A program made the translations under genes and the position numbers. A stretch of 64,000 nucleotides of DNA from an uncultured Verrucomicrobiales bacterium. GTDB taxonomy: Bacteria; Verrucomicrobiota; Verrucomicrobiia; Verrucomicrobiales; Akkermansiaceae. Of the stretch, positions 59,997-64,000 are shown piece after piece; the stretch's first letter is position 1; the number at the start of each line of letters is the position of its first letter. The notes under the pieces are model-generated. The model was not told the origin of the DNA, searched no databases, and saw nothing but the letters and a program-made list of their open reading frames with translations. The stretch is taken from assembly GCA_949373085.1 (NCBI GenBank), contig CASICJ010000006.1, positions 1 through 64,000 of the forward strand, written 5' to 3'.

Positions 59997-60880
59997 ACCA
60001 AACCATTTTTCGCAAGTCTCTGATCGAGGACTCCCACCGCTTTTTCATCACCCATTGACTCGAGAACATCGCGGTAATTAGCCGCTACAATTTGATAGTC
60101 GCACGCTGAAACCTTTAAATCTGATTCAAATCCAGCAAGCGCTTTTTCAAAGTGAGCGAGGCCCTCAACTACCTTACCGCTCCTTACCAGAACCAAAGCC
60201 AAGTTTGCATAACTCTGCGCAGACTCAAAATGTGACTCACCGTATAAAATCACTCGAGCTTTGAGCGCCTCTCCATGCATTTTTCCGGATTGCTCATCGT
60301 GCCCTAGTTTAAAGTAAAAACTTCCGACATTATTATAATAACCAGCTGTCTTCTTATGATTCGATCCAAATTCTTCGTAACAGGACTTCAAGGCATCCAA
60401 AAAACACGTTTCGGCACTGTCATACTCTTCTTCCGACTCATAGATGAAAGCAAGATTGTTGTTTAACTCCGCGATATCCCCCACCGGCAGCGGATCAAGA
60501 ACTTTGAGCGTTTGGATGGCCTCTTCGTAGTAAGATTTTGCTTTAAAACTCTCACCAGAAAGATCGTATACACCTGCCAGTCCGGCACAGATCCTGCCCA
60601 CAATTTCATCAGCATCCCGGATCTCTCGGAAGAGGGAAAGCGCCTCCGCGTAATCATCCCGCGCTTTTTCAAGCTCTCCTAGATAGCGATGTAATTGACC
60701 TCGGAGCTCAAGACCCTCAACCAAATCCTGTTTTGACAAGAGATCCGTCTCCAGTTCCGCCCTAGCCTTCTTTACAAGATCATCAGCCAAATCTCGGAGA
60801 TCATCTGGCGAAGCATCCACAAGCAATTTGCCAAGCAGCTTTTCTAGCTTTGGAAGACAAGATTTAAAAATAGTCGGCAT
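59993..60880 (-). CDS. Tetratricopeptide repeat protein
   Basis: A 295-residue cytoplasmic protein with several TPR helices (YLGELEKARDDYAEALSLFREI, AELNNNLAFIYESEEEYDSAETCFLDALKSCY, TAGYYNNVGSFYFKLGHDEQSGKMHGEALKA, AQSYANLALVLVRSGKVVEGLAHFEKAL). ATG 60880 is chosen; the frame's earlier start at 60946 would run into recO. No enzymatic domain. Probably a scaffold protein; partner unknown. Confidence 0.88.
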   Translation of the reverse strand: MPTIFKSCLPKLEKLLGKLLVDASPDDLRDLADDLVKKARAELETDLLSKQDLVEGLELRGQLHRYLGELEKARDDYAEALSLFREIRDADEIVGRICAGLAGVYDLSGESFKAKSYYEEAIQTLKVLDPLPVGDIAELNNNLAFIYESEEEYDSAETCFLDALKSCYEEFGSNHKKTAGYYNNVGSFYFKLGHDEQSGKMHGEALKARVILYGESHFESAQSYANLALVLVRSGKVVEGLAHFEKALAGFESDLKVSACDYQIVAANYRDVLESMGDEKAVGVLDQRLAKNGLV

Positions 60881-60918
60881 GATGTGAAATCGAAAAAACG
60901 AGCTGGCGAAGGCTTCTC

Positions 60919-61446
60919 TCACTTTTGTCCAAGAAGTTCCAGACAATGATTTCTAGTATTGGGAAGCTTGCCGTAAACTTTTAAAATAACGAGGTGAGCT
61001 CCGTTCCCCAGCCCCAACATCCGCGCCACTTCCCGCTCAAAGTGAAACATTGCCCGACGGCTTGCACCATTTGCGTCCAAATGCTCCAGACCGCGTCTCA
61101 AAAGATCACACATTCCCGGCTCCGGGTGATCTAGCTCTAATACCAATTCCAGCAACTGTCCAAAGTATCCTGCCAACAAGGCATCCCGATAACTAGACCT
61201 TAGCCCTTCTCGAAAATCCACCACTGAAACCTCCTTTAGATGGTGTAATCCCCCCTTTTTGCTCCTTCCCCACTCGAAATCTGCTTCTACAAAAAGATCG
61301 AGCCTGCCAGCGAAAGAACTTTTTGCCCGGCGCGCGCCTCTCGCAACCGTTTTGATTAAACCGGCCTCTTCGCTTATCCAATGCACAATCAAGCTGGTGT
61401 CAGTCAACTTCGTGAGCCGAATGATATTTCCCCGCCCGCTTTCCAT
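60919..61446 (-). CDS. recO: DNA repair protein RecO, short form
   Basis: Helps RecA load on gapped DNA with RecF and RecR. The N-terminal OB fold is clear: GNIIRLTKLTDTSLIVHWISEEAGLIKTVARGARRAKSSFAGRLDLF. The helical part YRDALLAGYFGQLLELVLELDHPEPGMCDLLRRGLEHL follows. At 175 residues it is well short of the usual 230-250 and lacks the C-terminal zinc-finger cysteines. ATG 61446 begins MESGRGNIIRLTKL, matching the family. Confidence 0.88.
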   Translation of the reverse strand: MESGRGNIIRLTKLTDTSLIVHWISEEAGLIKTVARGARRAKSSFAGRLDLFVEADFEWGRSKKGGLHHLKEVSVVDFREGLRSSYRDALLAGYFGQLLELVLELDHPEPGMCDLLRRGLEHLDANGASRRAMFHFEREVARMLGLGNGAHLVILKVYGKLPNTRNHCLELLGQK

Positions 61447-61504
61447 TTCGACAGCATAGTTTCCTATTTCGAAATCTCAAATCCATTGATCTCAGCTCGC
61501 CAAA

Positions 61505-62404
61505 ATGTCAAACCCCCCCGTGCCCATTTCAGATCAAGCTCCGAAAGATGTCCCACGCTCGCCATTTGCGGGCTGCCTCATCCTTATCGTCATGGCTTTG
61601 GTCGTCCTTGTCCTCATTAGTTCTGCAGCATATTTCCTCAAAAAACAAACGAACGCCTATAAAACTTTTACCGAAGAGATAGCCAATCCTGCTCCCATCA
61701 CCAATCCAAAGGCTCACGAGACGGAATTTAACTCACTCGTCAATCGCCTCCGCCATTTCGACCACGAGGTCAACAATGATCGTGCCACCCAACTTTCGCT
61801 TTCCGCGCGAGATCTCAATCTTGCCATCGCACACTTCGAGCTTCTAGAAAGCTATCGGGGCCAATTTCACTTTGAAAAAATTACCGACACCGACATCAGC
61901 GGAACCATTCACCTACCCTTCAATTCCACCGCCAAGCTTCCCAGCTTCGTTCGTAGTTCCCTCAAAATCGAATCGCGGGAAAACAACCTCAACGGAACTT
62001 TTACTGGGACCCCCCTCCTCACCGACGGAAAACTAATTCTCAACGTCTCAGAAATCACTCCGAGCAAAGGTGAACTTCCCGAAGAACTCCTCTCCGGAAT
62101 TTCACGTTTCTTGATTTCCGGAGAACTCGAACAAAAAGCCGAAGATGATCCAGAAAATATTCCGGAGCTCCTTAAGACTCTGCGCAAGCTCACCTCCGTT
62201 GAATTGCGTAGTGAATCACTCGTCTTTTTATACTCCCCTGACTCAGAACCACCCAGCGTGAAGGAAGAGTCCGATGAAATGGCCACAAAAGCCAAACATC
62301 TGGTTGCACTTGGCGCCGTCATTTTTATCCTGACAATGATCCTTTTCTTCATTTTAATGAGCCGTCGCCAAAAAGCTAAACGAGACGCCTTGAAATCTGC
62401 CTGA
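61505..62404 (+). CDS. Membrane protein of unknown function with a terminal span at each end
   Basis: I do not recognise this 299-residue protein. An N-terminal span (about 22-45, CLILIVMALVVLVLISSAAYFL) and a C-terminal span (about 268-289, LVALGAVIFILTMILFFILM) bracket a 220-residue extracytoplasmic domain that mixes a helical front (HETEFNSLVNRLRHFDHEV, RDLNLAIAHFELLESYRG) with beta-rich ligand-binding-like repeats (ISGTIHLPF, LNGTFTGTPLLTDGKLILNVSEI). It ends 49 bases before the exported ClpP-like gene, in the same direction. Confidence 0.7.
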   Translation: MSNPPVPISDQAPKDVPRSPFAGCLILIVMALVVLVLISSAAYFLKKQTNAYKTFTEEIANPAPITNPKAHETEFNSLVNRLRHFDHEVNNDRATQLSLSARDLNLAIAHFELLESYRGQFHFEKITDTDISGTIHLPFNSTAKLPSFVRSSLKIESRENNLNGTFTGTPLLTDGKLILNVSEITPSKGELPEELLSGISRFLISGELEQKAEDDPENIPELLKTLRKLTSVELRSESLVFLYSPDSEPPSVKEESDEMATKAKHLVALGAVIFILTMILFFILMSRRQKAKRDALKSA

Positions 62405-62453
62405 TTCATCGAAAAAGATTGATAATCCGGCCTGCCGGTGTCGTTATTCCCAC

Positions 62454-63938
<1,485 letters not shown>

Positions 63939-63963
63939 GTAATAAAACAATTCCGACGAAAGT

Positions 63964-63994
63964 CCGGCGCTTCCCATGAAGCTCCGGCTTTTTT
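63964..63994 (+). terminator. Intrinsic terminator after the ClpP-like gene
   Basis: CCGGCGCTTC (63964-63973) pairs with GAAGCTCCGG (63978-63987) with one mismatch and a CCAT loop, followed by CTTTTTT. Confidence 0.75.
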
Positions 63995-64000
63995 GCGTCT

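Overview
The window looks like a chromosomal segment of a member of Verrucomicrobiota (probably order Verrucomicrobiales). The evidence is the gene content: a Tat-exported DUF1501 protein paired with a DUF1549/DUF1553 cytochrome, formylglycine-type sulfatases, CotH/lamin-tail and FG-GAP exoproteins, PVC-type heme-binding dehydrogenases, a DUF1080 protein and a TIGR03790 protein. Base composition is even. Few genes have a clear Shine-Dalgarno sequence. I see no phage, insertion sequence, CRISPR array, tRNA or rRNA.

Layout. 1-13.4 kb is an exported, catabolic-looking region: the DUF1501/DUF1549 pair, a large CotH exoprotein, a sulfatase plus FG-GAP pair, and a minus-strand operon of sulfatase and S33 peptidase whose two ends are decayed genes (a truncated sialate O-acetylesterase-like N-terminus upstream and a shattered sulfatase N-terminus downstream). 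13.6-24 kb holds prfB with its programmed +1 frameshift, a lactonase, PEP carboxylase, a decayed WD40-repeat gene, a PQQ/cytochrome dehydrogenase, an RluA pseudouridine synthase, TrkA and PhoH. 24-36 kb starts with a TPP riboswitch and terminator controlling thiC, followed by recN, an MBL-fold hydrolase, a TIGR03790/DUF2851/dprA run with very small gaps or overlaps, and a type IA topoisomerase.

35.7-45.5 kb holds a two-part Na+/solute symporter (DUF4212 plus large subunit), an acyl-activating enzyme overlapping a MidA-like methyltransferase, a DUF1080 protein divergent from a PVC-type cytochrome dehydrogenase across a region with repeat and palindrome signals, and an amidohydrolase. 45.6-50.1 kb is a minus-strand housekeeping run read as UbiA-like protein, adk, fmt, a small exported unknown, pyrH, frr. 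50.1-53.2 kb carries LemA with an M48 metallopeptidase split by a frameshift at a G6 run, and a NIPSNAP protein.

53.3-64 kb has ffh, a tandem DUF481 outer-membrane protein, a KH protein, a TonB receptor, a NlpC/P60-like exported protein, a TPR protein, a short recO, an unknown two-span membrane protein and an exported ClpP-like serine protease with a repeat-rich coiled-coil front end. The last two form the least explained gene pair in the window. Much of the rest is ordinary core metabolism. The most informative anomalies are the decayed genes in the short gaps, the M48 frameshift and the exported ClpP-like protein.
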